DNA of 64,000 bases. Source: Bostrychus sinensis (lineage: Eukaryota; Chordata; Actinopteri; Gobiiformes; Eleotridae). Every line of letters begins with the position of its first letter. Position 1 is the stretch's first letter. This document shows, one piece after another, positions 1 to 8,794 of this stretch. The notes under the pieces are model-generated. The model had not been told where the DNA came from. It saw only the letters and a program-made list of their open reading frames with translations, and made no database searches. A program made the position numbers and the translations under genes. Where the stretch lies: contig CM036243.1 in assembly GCA_020698575.1 (NCBI GenBank), forward strand, positions 41,933,095 to 41,997,094, written 5' to 3'.

Positions 1-408
1 GGGACAGACACAGAAACATAGACGCACTGTAAAACAGATGTCCCGCGCGTGTATCACTGTGCTTTTAGCAAAAGCTAATTTGCAGCATTTGTCTCTAGAT
101 GAGCTTTTCTGCACAGTACAAATGAAAACACAGAGAAAACGTGAACAGAGCGATGTTAAAGATAACACTGATGACCAAGACACACAGACAGTAAATAAAA
201 ACAACAGAGGGACAAAGACAACTGAGTGCATTAAACATGAGCTCAGTGCTGCTGCTGCACATCCAAGATTTAGTTTGTTTTTAAAAAAATGCTAAATCTG
301 CTCACAGAGTTCAGATTAAAGGGAAGCAAATTCCAAAGTCCAGCTCCTCTCACGGAGAATGCAGTTCAGGCAAAAGAGGTTTTGTGAAAAGGCAGCGCAC
401 TTTCTGTC
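1..408. other. No recognised feature
   Basis: I see no gene or repeat family here. A short open frame runs through 38-295 but has no domain, promoter or splice context and is probably chance. Confidence 0.4.
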
Positions 409-735
409 ATGATCCATGTCTGTGTCCTGCTCTCTGTGTTTAGTTTCTCTTGTGTTTTATTTTGTGGTTGGTCCTTGTGTTTACTTCCTGCCTCCTGTGT
501 TTCAGCTGTGCCTCGTCCCAGTGTGGACACCAGCCCTGGCTTCTCCCTGTGTGGAAGTTTGTTTTTGTCCCATCCGTCGTGCTTTTGGAGGTTTTGTATA
601 TTTTTGTCTTACCTCAGTTATTGGTTTTGGAATTTTGTATTTGGAGGTTTTGGACTCATTTTTTATTAAAGTTATTTTGTTGGCAGTCCTGCGTTTTGGG
701 TCCTTTGTTGCCCCATGACCATGACACGTTCTCCA
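409..735 (+). repeat. Probable dispersed repeat (3'-end-like segment)
   Basis: This T-rich segment starts with catgatccatgtctgtgtcc and ends with an ATTAAAG-like signal followed by cctgcgttttgggtcc and ccatgacc. That layout resembles the 3' tails of common teleost retroelements. Open frames of 86-100 aa in three frames have no recognisable domain. The family assignment is from memory of typical fish repeats. Confidence 0.35.
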
Positions 736-858
736 CCTGAGGCTGCAGCTCTGCAGTTTGCTCACAGTTACTCAGTCGTTCAGGGGAAAGTCCACTTACG
801 CTTTTAAAAATCAGCTTAAGGAAGTTGAAATTAATACAATTTTTAAATGTTAAAATAC

Positions 859-1143
859 CATCCATTTTCTTCCGCTTATTCCCGTTAGGGATCGCGGGTG
901 ACTGGAGCCTATCCCAGTAACTTTGGGCCGTAGGCGGGGTCCAGCCTGGACAGGGGCCAGCTTGTCTCAGGGCTGACACAGAGACGAACACAGACAGACA
1001 ACCATTCACTCACACATTCATTCACTAGGGGACATTTAGAGTCACCAATTCACCAACACATGCATGTGTTTGGACGGAGGGAGGAAGCCGGGGATCGAAC
1101 CCCTGGGAGGCGAGAACACTAACCACTCTGCCACCATGCACCC
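859..1143 (-). mobile_element. tRNA-derived SINE, full-length looking
   Basis: Read on the minus strand, the head near 1143 carries an RNA polymerase III A box (TGGCAGAGTGG) and B box (GGTTCGATCCC) in tRNA-like spacing. The body contains the conserved cctatcccagtaac segment, and the tail ends in the ccatccattttcttccgc motif. The element is flanked by a 10-bp direct repeat, GTTAAAATAC, at 849-858 and 1144-1153, the target-site duplication expected of LINE-mediated insertion. Relatives lie at 2745-2862, 42440-42640 and 56036-56271. Confidence 0.75.
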
Positions 1144-1153
1144 GTTAAAATAC

Positions 1154-1769
1154 TACAGCTTGATAAATTATTACAATGATATCTAATTTTTTTATTTTAT
1201 TTGATAGAATATTAGCTCTGTATGAGTGTTTTGGGGACGTGGGCTGCTGGGCTGAGTACTGAGGAAGCTGTGTGTTGTTTTCTCTCCTCCAGCTCTTCAA
1301 CAGTAGCTTCAGTAAAAAATCAGATTAGAGAAAAATCTAGTTCACCCTGTGGGCATTTATTTATGGATCACATATAAAGTTCATGGTGGCTGTTACACAG
1401 AGTCTGATATGAATGACTTCTTCTGCGCATTAGCTGCTAATACGCTACGTGCTAAGTTTCTAAATGTGGTGGGCGGTCTTCATCAGGAGCTGTGCTTCTG
1501 TTCTTCGCTGTCATTGGCTTGGACAGCACTTGCTCTTCATGATGACGATAATGCCGCCTGTCTACCTGACCTGCTGTGAGTAGACAGAGCATTTACTGAG
1601 ACGTTATGTCTGACGAGGAACAGTTAAAGCTTCCTGTTCTTTACTCTCCCTTGGCACAAACAGGTGCTGACCGGAGCTGGCGGGAGGTCAGAGGTCAATC
1701 CAGAGAAGCAACCCTGTTTTGTTTATGATGTGTAAGAAAATGCTAAAGTAGCTAACAATAGCATGGATG
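1154..1769. other. No recognised feature
   Basis: AT-rich unique-looking sequence. The 76-aa open frame at 1349-1579 has no recognisable domain. Confidence 0.35.
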
Positions 1770-1850
1770 GTATGGACCTCCTCGAAAAAGAGACGGCACA
1801 GCTCAAGAGGGTATTCAAAATGAATAAATGAGAGAAAAATGAACATGATA
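1770..1850 (-). mobile_element. Short retroelement 3'-tail fragment
   Basis: The segment (ggacctcctcgaaaaagagacggcacagctcaag... followed by aatgaataaatg) matches the layout of the segment at 31817-31945: a '-gacc(c)cc-ttga/cga-aa-gaga-' motif, then an A/T-rich tail on the same strand. The two look like 5'-truncated copies of one LINE tail. Family unknown. Confidence 0.35.
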
Positions 1851-2039
1851 GCGTCACAAGAACATTCAGAACAAAGAACACTGACCAAGCAGCGCAGATA
1901 TAACAATTACACACACACAGGTTTACGCAGGGACACTACAACAACGGCAGAAGGCGACAAAGCTCTGGGACGACACGGGGGCCGAGTCCTGTCCCGGCCG
2001 CTGCCTGTGTGTGATTTTTGCGAGTTTTTTTTTTTGGCG

Positions 2040-2180
2040 ATGGAGAGCAGGTTGCAGAAACACGGAGAACAGTTCAGCAGAAGGGGCGGGGCAGAGGGAG
2101 GGGGCAGTGTCAGGAAGTACTCGGGGCTCGCTCGCTCAGGAAGCTGCCAACTCAGCGAGCGGAGAGAAGTCCCGGCGGCG
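2040..2180 (+). promoter_or_regulatory. CpG-rich promoter-like segment
   Basis: This stretch is much richer in G+C and CpG than its AT-rich surroundings. It contains GGGGCGGGGC-like GC-box sequence at about 2083-2093 and lies directly upstream of an ATG followed by a consensus splice donor. It could be the promoter and 5' leader of a gene transcribed on the plus strand, opposite to the ZNF cluster. No downstream exon was found, so this stays tentative. Confidence 0.3.
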
Positions 2181-2219
2181 ATGCTTCGTGATCATCCGGC
2201 GACGAAGAGAAGGTCCCAG
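2181..2219 (+). CDS. Candidate isolated first coding exon, unknown gene
   Basis: An ATG at 2181 opens 13 codons (MLRDHPATKRRSQ) that end exactly at a strong splice donor, CAG|GTGAGT, at 2219/2220 in phase 0. The upstream 120 bases are CpG-dense. The reading is basic (K, R, R) and I do not recognise it. No following exon on the plus strand can be supported inside the window. If real, the rest of the gene lies beyond a long intron, or the exon is a relic. The same frame is open upstream from 1839, so the true start could differ. Confidence 0.3.
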
Positions 2220-2564
2220 GTGAGTCCAGGGGTGGAGGGGGTGTGGCCCTAAAACAACCAGTAGCTCTTAACCACTTTCCATGTAGCTCCCCACGGCTTT
2301 ACGATTCCTACACGAGCTGAAGCAGGCAAATTGTATTTACCACTTGGCAAACCAACTTGTGAATGTATTCAATCAAATTCATAGGTGCTCTTTACACACA
2401 AAATGTGTATTAGGAGATTAGGTGATAGAGTTTTATTTCAAAAATATAAATGCAAAATGTGTGTGCGCACAAAAAAAACTACTAATGTCTTTTTATCTCA
2501 TTGTTTTTAACTCTTATTTCTCTTTTATTGTATTTTGTATGCAGTGTAGGTTGTGTTGTTGACG
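2220..2564. other. No recognised feature
   Basis: AT-rich sequence after the candidate donor site. No gene or clear repeat family is seen. Confidence 0.35.
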
Positions 2565-2655
2565 CCTCTTGGCCAGGACTCCCTTGAAAAAGAGATCTTT
2601 GAATCTCAATGGGACTTTCCTGGTTAAAGAATGGTTAAATAAAAAAAATAAAAAA
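2565..2655 (+). mobile_element. LINE 3'-tail fragment
   Basis: The segment has the 'ttgaaaaagagat...tttgaatctcaatgggactttcctggttaaa' architecture of many teleost non-LTR retrotransposon 3' ends and finishes in an A-rich tail (aaataaaaaaaataaaaaaa). Only the extreme 3' end is present, as expected from 5' truncation during target-primed insertion. Confidence 0.5.
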
Positions 2656-2744
2656 AAATCTTTTTGTTGTTTTAATGGAAATTTGAGTTGTGGACAGGTA
2701 AATGTACAGAAAAAACTAATTAATTTTCTTTGGGTTGAAAGTAG

Positions 2745-2862
2745 TCAGCCTCACTGGCCACTGTCCAGGATGTACCCTGCCTAAGGCCCATAGTCACTGG
2801 GATAGGCTCCATTACACACGATCCTCAATGGGAATAAGCAGAGAAAAATGACTGAATACATA
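2745..2862 (+). mobile_element. SINE fragment (3' part)
   Basis: The segment matches the body and tail of the SINE at 859-1143 and 56036-56271: cactgtccaggatgtaccctgcc, then cactgggataggctcca, then cctcaatgggaataagcagag. The tRNA-like head is missing. Confidence 0.55.
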
Positions 2863-2944
2863 GCTCTCTGCCATTTTTATCATAGAAAAGTAGCTCTCAG
2901 GGGAAAAAGGTTGGAGAGCCCTGCCCTAAAAGCACAGTGATGAG

Positions 2945-3262
2945 GATCTGAGGTCTGATATATCGAATAATTATTGTTATCGCAATTTTAGCAAACGCAA
3001 TATCTGTATCGCAAGACTCTAAATATGTCACAATAACACCGTGGTGGAAGAATAATTTTCCACCAAAGCCGTAAACGAGGTGAAAATGTGTTGTGACTAA
3101 TAAGTTAGCCTTGTTTTATTCCTGTTTTAGTCTGTGTTAACTTCTGATTTTGACGCCGTTCTGATTTGTGAATACGGTGATTTACATTTTTGTTTTAAGT
3201 GAATTTAACTCACTATGGCCCTATTTTAAAATACTGCAAAAATATTGTTATCGCAGCCTTAC
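2945..3262. mobile_element. MITE with 'ttgttatcgca' termini
   Basis: The left end (gataattattgttatcgcaattttag) and right end (gcaaaaatattgttatcgcagccttac) carry related TTATCGCA motifs. The interior (accaaagcc... tgttgtgactaa... gttttagtctgtgtta) recurs in inverted orientation at about 59130-59540. This is a non-autonomous DNA repeat without coding capacity. Confidence 0.5.
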
Positions 3263-3393
3263 ATAGGATAATAACAGTGATAAAGCAACGGGACAGGATT
3301 GTTTTTTCTCTGAAGGGCGTGGTTTTTTGGGAACAGGGATAATGACAGATGTTTTCCTGACTGCAGGGCTGCTGATGTGAAGGTTTCCTAGGA

Positions 3394-3437
3394 CAGTGGT
3401 TCCCAAACTTTTTGGTTTTGTGTACCCCCAGGACATG
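3394..3437 (+). mobile_element. hAT-like terminus
   Basis: CAGTGGTTCCCAAACTTTTT at 3394 followed by gtacccccagg is the classic 5' end of a hAT-type non-autonomous element, related to the ends seen at 11241 and 44998. No matching right end was found after the adjoining minisatellite, so the element is truncated or its interior has been replaced by repeat expansion. Confidence 0.4.
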
Positions 3438-5537
3438 ATTTAGTCCTGGTTTGGGCCCGGCTTTGGTTTAAATTTAGTCCTGGTTTGCTTAGTCTGGTTT
3501 GACCTGGTTTAGACTTGGTTTAGACCTAATTTAGTTCTAGTTAAGACCTGGTTTGTTGCTGGTTTAGTCCTGATTTTAACCTGGTTTAAACCTGGTTTAG
3601 ACCTGGTTTAGTCCTGGTTTAGTCCTGGTTTAGTCCTGGTTTAGACCAGGTTTAGACCTGGTTTAGTCCTGGTTTAGTCCTGGTTTAGACCAGGTTTAGA
3701 CCTGGTTTAGTCCTGGTTTAGACCTGGTTTAGTCCTGGTTTAGTCCTGGTTTAGACCAGGTTTAGACCTGGTTTAGTCCTGGTTTAGTCCTGGTTTAGTC
3801 CTGGTTTAGTCCTGGTTTAGACCAGGTTTAGACCTGGTTTAGTCCTGGTTTAGACCTGGTTTAGTCCTGGTTTAGTCCTGGTTTAGTCCTGGTTTAGTCC
3901 TGGTTTAGACCAGGTTTAGACCTGGTTTAGTCCTGGTTTAGACCAGGTTTAGACCTGGTTTAGTCCTGGTTTAGTCCTGGTTTAGTCCTGGTTTAGACCA
4001 GGTTTAGACCTGGTTTAGTCCTGGTTTAGACCTGGTTTAGTCCTGGTTTAGTCCTGGTTTAGTCCTGGTTTAGTCCTGGTTTAGACCAGGTTTAGACCAG
4101 GTTTAGACCTGGTTTAGTCCTGGTTTAGACCAGGTTTAGACCTGGTTTAGTCCTGGTTTAGTCCTGGTTTAGTCCTGGTTTAGTCCTGGTTTAGACCAGG
4201 TTTAGACCTGGTTTAGTCCTGGTTTAGACCTGGTTTAGTCCTGGTTTAGTCCTGGTTTAGACCTGGTTTAGACCTGGTTTAGACCTGGTTTAGTCCTGGT
4301 TTAGTCCTGGTTTAGACCAGGTTTAGACCTGGTTTAGTCCTGGTTTACACCTGGTTTAGTCCTGGTTTAGTCCTGCTTTAGACCTGGTTTAGACCTGGTT
4401 TAATCCTGGTTTAGTCCTGCTTTAGACCTGGTTTAGACCGGGTTTAGACCTGGTTTAGTCCTGGTTTAGTCCTGGTTTAGTCCTGCTTTAGACCTGGTTT
4501 AGTCCTGGTTTAGTCCTGCTTTGGACCTGGTTTAGACCTGGTTTAGTCCTGGTTTAGTCTTGGTTTAGTCCTGGTTTAGACCTGGTTTAGTCCTGCTTTA
4601 GACCTGGTTTAGACCTGGTTTAGACCTGGTTTAGTCCTGCTTTAGACCTGGTTTAGACCTGGTTTAGTCCTGGTTTAGTCCTGGTTTAGTCCTGGTTTAG
4701 TCCTGGTTTAGACCTGGTTTAGTCCTGGTTTAGTCCTGGTTTAGACCTGGTTTAGACCTGGTTTAGACCTGGTTTAGACCTGGATTAGTCCTGCTTTAGT
4801 CCTGCTTTAGACCTGGTTTAGACCTGGTTTAGACCTGGTTTAGTCCTGGTTTAGTCCTGCTTTAGACCTGGTTTAGACCTGGTTTAGTCCTGGTTTAGTC
4901 CTGCTTTAGTCCTGCTTTAGACCTGGTTTAGACCTGGTTTAGACCTGGTTTAGACCTGGTTTAGTCCTGGTTTAGTCCTGCTTTAGACCTGGTTTAGTCC
5001 TGGTTTAGACCTGGTTTAGTCCTGCTTTAGTCCTGGTTTAGTCCTGCTTTAGACCTGGTTTAGACCTGGTTTAGTCCTGGTTTAGTCCTGCTTTAGTCCT
5101 GCTTTAGACCTGGTTTAGACCTGGTTTAGACCAGGTTTAGACCTGGTTTAGTCCTGGTTTAGTCCTGCTTTAGACCTGGTTTAGACCTGGTTTAATCCTG
5201 GTTTAGTCCTGCTTTAGACCTGGTTTAGTCCTGCTTTAGACCTGGTTTAGACCTGGTTTAGTCCTGGTTTAGTCCTGGTTTAGTCCTGCTTTAGTCCTGC
5301 TTTAGACCTGGTTTAGACCTGGTTTAGACCTGGTTTAGACCTGGTTTAGTCCTGGTTTAGTCCTGCTTTAGACCTGGTTTAGACCTGGTTTAGACCTGGT
5401 TTAGACCTGGTTTAGTCCTGGTTTAGTCCTGGTTTAGACCTGGTTTACTCCTGGTTTAGTCCTGGTTTAGACCTGGTTTAGTCCTGGTTTAGTCTTGGTT
5501 TAGACCTGGTTTAGACCTGGTTTAGACCTGGTTTAGG
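3438..5537. repeat. Minisatellite, 11-bp unit, about 190 copies
   Basis: The array consists of the variants TTTAGTCCTGG, TTTAGACCTGG, TTTAGACCAGG and TTTAGTCCTGC. Variants are ordered non-randomly: the left half repeats blocks with TTTAGACCAGG, and the right half is dominated by TTTAGTCCTGC. TTTAGACCAGG next to a CCTGG end gives the short palindrome CCTGGTTTAGACCAGG many times. No open frame of note runs through it. Confidence 0.95.
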
Positions 5538-5631
5538 TTTATTTTAGTCTTTGAAAGTCAAATATATAAGTCCTCCACCAAGGCGTTACAGTTTATAGGT
5601 ATAACTACTGTGTTACAAAACAAAGGATTAA

Positions 5632-6667
5632 TCACGTTCTGGACGACTGCAAGGTCTCGGTCATGTGAGTTCGTAAATGTACCCTAAGATTATTTTTCTG
5701 CGTAAAACCTTTGTTACAAAAAGGGCAACAGTGCGGTTTCTCTCCTGTGTGGGTTTTTATGTGAGTGTTCAGATTAGATCTCTGCCCAAAAGCTTTATTA
5801 CAATAGGAACAGCTGAAAGGTTTCTCTCCCGTGTGCGTTCTCGTGTGCGTTTTAAGAGTATCTTTTTCTCTGAACTCTTTTTGACAAACTGAACACTTGA
5901 AAGGTCGCTCTCCTGTGTGAACCAACATGTGTCTCCGTAAACTCGTCGTAAAACAAAATCCCTTCCCGCACTCTGAGCACCTGTAAGGTTTCATGTTTTC
6001 TCCCACAGTCAGTCACAGAGGAGTCAGGATTGATCAGTGAAGACTGCTCTGGAGTCCCGTCCTCTGCATGAGTCCTCAGATGTAAATTTAGATGAAAGTT
6101 TTTTATAAAACCTTTCTCACAAACTGGACACCTGTAGCGTTTCTCTCCAGAGTGAATTCTCTGATGTTTAACAAGATGAGCTTTTTGTTTGAAACTTTTC
6201 TCACAAACTGAACATTTGTGAGACCGTTCTCCTGAGTGAACTAAAACGTGTCTCTGTAATTCTGAATTACTCTGAAACCCTTTTCCCACAGTCTGAAGCA
6301 GCTGTAAGGTCTGTGTGTTCCTCCCACATCAGTCACAGAGGAGTCAGGACTGATCATTGCGTAGCTTCTTTTTGACGGAGCCTGTTCTTGACTATAGTCT
6401 TCTGAGTGGTCGGTGTCAGAAGAGCTGTCAGTGTGCTCCTCACTATCTGAGTGTAACTGTGTGAGTGGATCTGAGCTGCAGCCTGCTTCTGCTCCACAGT
6501 CCTCTCCATTAGTTTCCTCTCTGTTCTCCTCAGTTGGTCTTTGATGAAGCACAGAGGACTTGTCTTCATCATCTTCAGTTTTGACAGAGACCATGTGAAA
6601 AGGAAACTCTTCCGGCTCCTGTTTGATGCACAGCTCTGGTTCCTCTTTAATGTGGGGGGGCTCCAGA
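5632..6667 (-). pseudogene. ZNF gene A, finger exon (frameshifted C2H2 pseudogene)
   Basis: This is exon 2 of a two-exon C2H2 gene. The splice acceptor (tttgtgtccag) places the exon start at 6667 in the phase that fits exon 1 at 7323-7384. It encodes the acidic, Ser-rich spacer shared by the cluster, then remnants of seven fingers. Two single-base insertions break it. One is an extra A at about 6296-6297, inside the first finger between its cysteines; the other is an extra G at about 6008, in the inter-finger spacer. Translated as it stands, it would give about 162 aa: exon 1 and the spacer, with no working finger. The fingers downstream still have well-kept C2H2 spacing, so the damage looks recent. 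Assembly error is possible for the first insertion (A to AA) and less likely for the second. Confidence 0.85.
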
Positions 6668-7322
6668 CTGGACACAAACAACACACACATTCACCTCATT
6701 ATTGGTTTCAAAGAAAAGAGACAGAGTTGAAAGTGGATGACAATAACAGTTTACTGCTAATGTTGTCTCTGGATCTAAAGTATGAATCCAAGTCTTAAAG
6801 TCCTCTATAGTAAACATTAAAGCAGTCTCTGGACTCTGGACTGTAAAGTCCATCTTTCACCACACAAGGGCAAGGATTCACTTTGACTTTTACTTTTACC
6901 CCTGAACAGCGGGCTAATGTTAGCTTCATAAGTAAATAAACACAGTCTCAGTAGATTTTTCTGCAGGTTTTGTGAAGACAGAGCGAGCGTGTCATTCAGA
7001 GTCCAATTTAATTAATTGTTTTTTCTCGATTCTATAGATTTTGTAATCACTGGGAGCCAAAGTAGTCATCACGATTAAAATTAATTAAATTACACAGCAG
7101 CTGTAACATTTATACAACTCTATCAAAGCAATGAAGATTATTCAGTGTTTGGTTTTATTGTTAAAACGGACTCTGTCCATGACAACATCAGGTAGGTTCC
7201 TTTCTCCATCCGGACCTGTTCCTACAGCCACAGCCTCACATCTGCACACTTTAGCCTCCCACATTGAGCATAAAAGCGTCTTGTTTTGGTTCTGTGAGCG
7301 CCCTCTAGCGGCTGTGTCTGAC
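6668..7322 (-). other. Intron of pseudogene A
   Basis: About 655 bases between the class I first exon and the finger exon. The first 165 bases upstream of the acceptor (to about 6832) are essentially identical to the corresponding intron of gene C (28810-28974), after which the two introns diverge abruptly. Confidence 0.7.
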
Positions 7323-7384
7323 CTGTTGTTGTGCTCCGCGGGATCCCACAGCTCCGTCTCCTCCTTCAGCTTCACTTCTGCCAT
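7323..7384 (-). CDS. ZNF gene A, first coding exon (class I)
   Basis: The ATG at 7384 opens 20 codons (MAEVKLKEETELWDP...) plus two bases, ending at the donor AACAACAG|GTCAGA. This phase-2 exon joins in frame to the acceptor at 6667, giving a Ser codon followed by LEPPHIKEE. The same exon occurs before genes C (30153-30214) and D (45488-45549), which is strong comparative support. The peptide is charged and acidic-Trp containing; I know no function for it. The exon is intact even though its finger exon is frameshifted. Confidence 0.75.
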
Positions 7385-7640
7385 GTTTCACTGCGCTCTG
7401 TTCACTTTAAGGCTCCGCTTTGGGGCTGTTTGTCACACAGTTAGCACAGGAGCTAATCACACAGGGGTCCTCACGAGTTCACTGCGGGCGTCCTGACAGC
7501 TGCCTGTTTAAAAACACAGGGAAAAGCCCCAGCTCTGGGTGAAGCCGCTCCAAAAGCTGCAGGAGCTTTGGCCTCTAGGGGGCAGGCTGCGGGACTGAGA
7601 AAACCTCTGGAGCACAATGGGAAATAAAGCTGTTTCCAGC
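7385..7640 (-). promoter_or_regulatory. Class I ZNF promoter/5' leader, copy 1
   Basis: About 125 bases immediately upstream of the ATG are nearly identical in three places (7385-7510, 30215-30340, 45550-45675), including TTAGCACAGGAGCTAA and a tttttaaa stretch. The further upstream part (to about 7625: aaaagccccagctctggg... gcctctagggggcaggctg) is shared only with the gene D copy. Conservation next to the start codon of three genes suggests the core promoter and 5' UTR. The transcription start cannot be read from the sequence. Confidence 0.6.
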
Positions 7641-8794
7641 CTGGTTCAAAACAGTCTGCTGTCAAATCACTCACTCATCCACTCCTGCTGCTCACTATAG
7701 AGAGCTCTAATGCTCTGGACAGCTGCAAGGACTCATACTGTATATGGACTGAACTGGTACAGAGCCTGAACTCATACATTTGTAGAATGACACTGTTGTG
7801 TAAAGACTGTTGCATCATGGTAAATATTACAAACTGGACACACGAAAGGCTCTATGGACGATCACGTGACAACATAACTAGTGTTTATGTCTAAAGCTTT
7901 TATTGATTTAAAATGTTGACTTTACAATGAACAAAGAGAAGAAAAGGCACAGGTTCAGAGTATCTTCATTCTCCTCAGCCAGCAGTGAACATATAACAGA
8001 CAACAACAACAATACAAGAAATTAAAAAGAGGCTGATGACACTTGGTGTGAGAGCTGTACAGCTAAAAGGCAAAATCATTTTACTAGAAAAAATTTAAGT
8101 ATAAATTTTTCAGATTTCATTCTGTATAGCTTTCAGAAAATAAGCTAATGTTAAAAAGATACATATTTAGTTTCATGCTAAAATAGTCTCTGTAATAAAA
8201 AATAAGTATTTAAATTCATGTATAATAAGTTGAGGTATAAACGGTTAAAATATAGCAAATAAAATCTGTAACTGAAGCTGGTTTTCGCACCGCTCCCTTG
8301 ATAAAGCAGCGTATGATGTTGCTGTCAGCGGAGAGCTACAGCAGACAGATCGTCCACCTGCTGTGGATGGAAGTAACGTTCATTAAATGCACTTACGTGG
8401 ATTATGTCTCTTCATCAATCAGTGTGAAAAAACTCGCACGCACGCGGCTCATTGTGGCTGTGGCAAGAATAGTTTTGTACTTTAATTTTGTCATTCAGTG
8501 TCTTTGGGCTTTCATTCTTTGGCTCAGGAACAATTATTGAGTCCTTACAAAGACCAGGACCTAATGCAGCTGGAATGACATCTGGAAGATCAGGGCAAAG
8601 ATGTCTGGATCCATTATGAATACTATTAGACACCGTTCTGATCGTCACAACAAAATATAGACATTAAACCCTTTCAGGAGCTCAGGCGTTGTGGATCTTA
8701 TTTTCTGTGTGCGCTGTTCTGGAGTCCAGTGTTCTGAGTGGGTTACCATACGTTCCCGCAGTGTTCCGTGTCTTGTGAAACCTTTCTTACAAAC
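7641..8794. other. Intergenic, no intact feature; faint finger trace
   Basis: Mostly AT-rich. At about 7831-7858 the minus strand reads like a lone zinc-finger knuckle (RPFVCPV), matching a similar trace at 40430-40450, so these may be eroded ends of duplicated ZNF units. Nothing else is recognised. Confidence 0.35.

Noticed and set aside
656..1009. 117-codon minus-strand frame
   Set aside because: It spans the SINE at 859-1143 and an unrelated repeat, so it is a chance frame.
859..1143. A functional tRNA gene
   Set aside because: A and B boxes are present, but the sequence does not close into a tRNA cloverleaf and continues into a SINE body with a target duplication.
1839..2252. 137-codon frame as a full gene
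   Set aside because: No domain or codon pattern supports it. Only the final 13 codons before the splice donor were kept as a tentative exon.
3438..5537. Telomere-like or interstitial telomeric repeat because of GGTTTAG motifs
   Set aside because: The unit is 11 bp and never forms the vertebrate TTAGGG hexamer in tandem.
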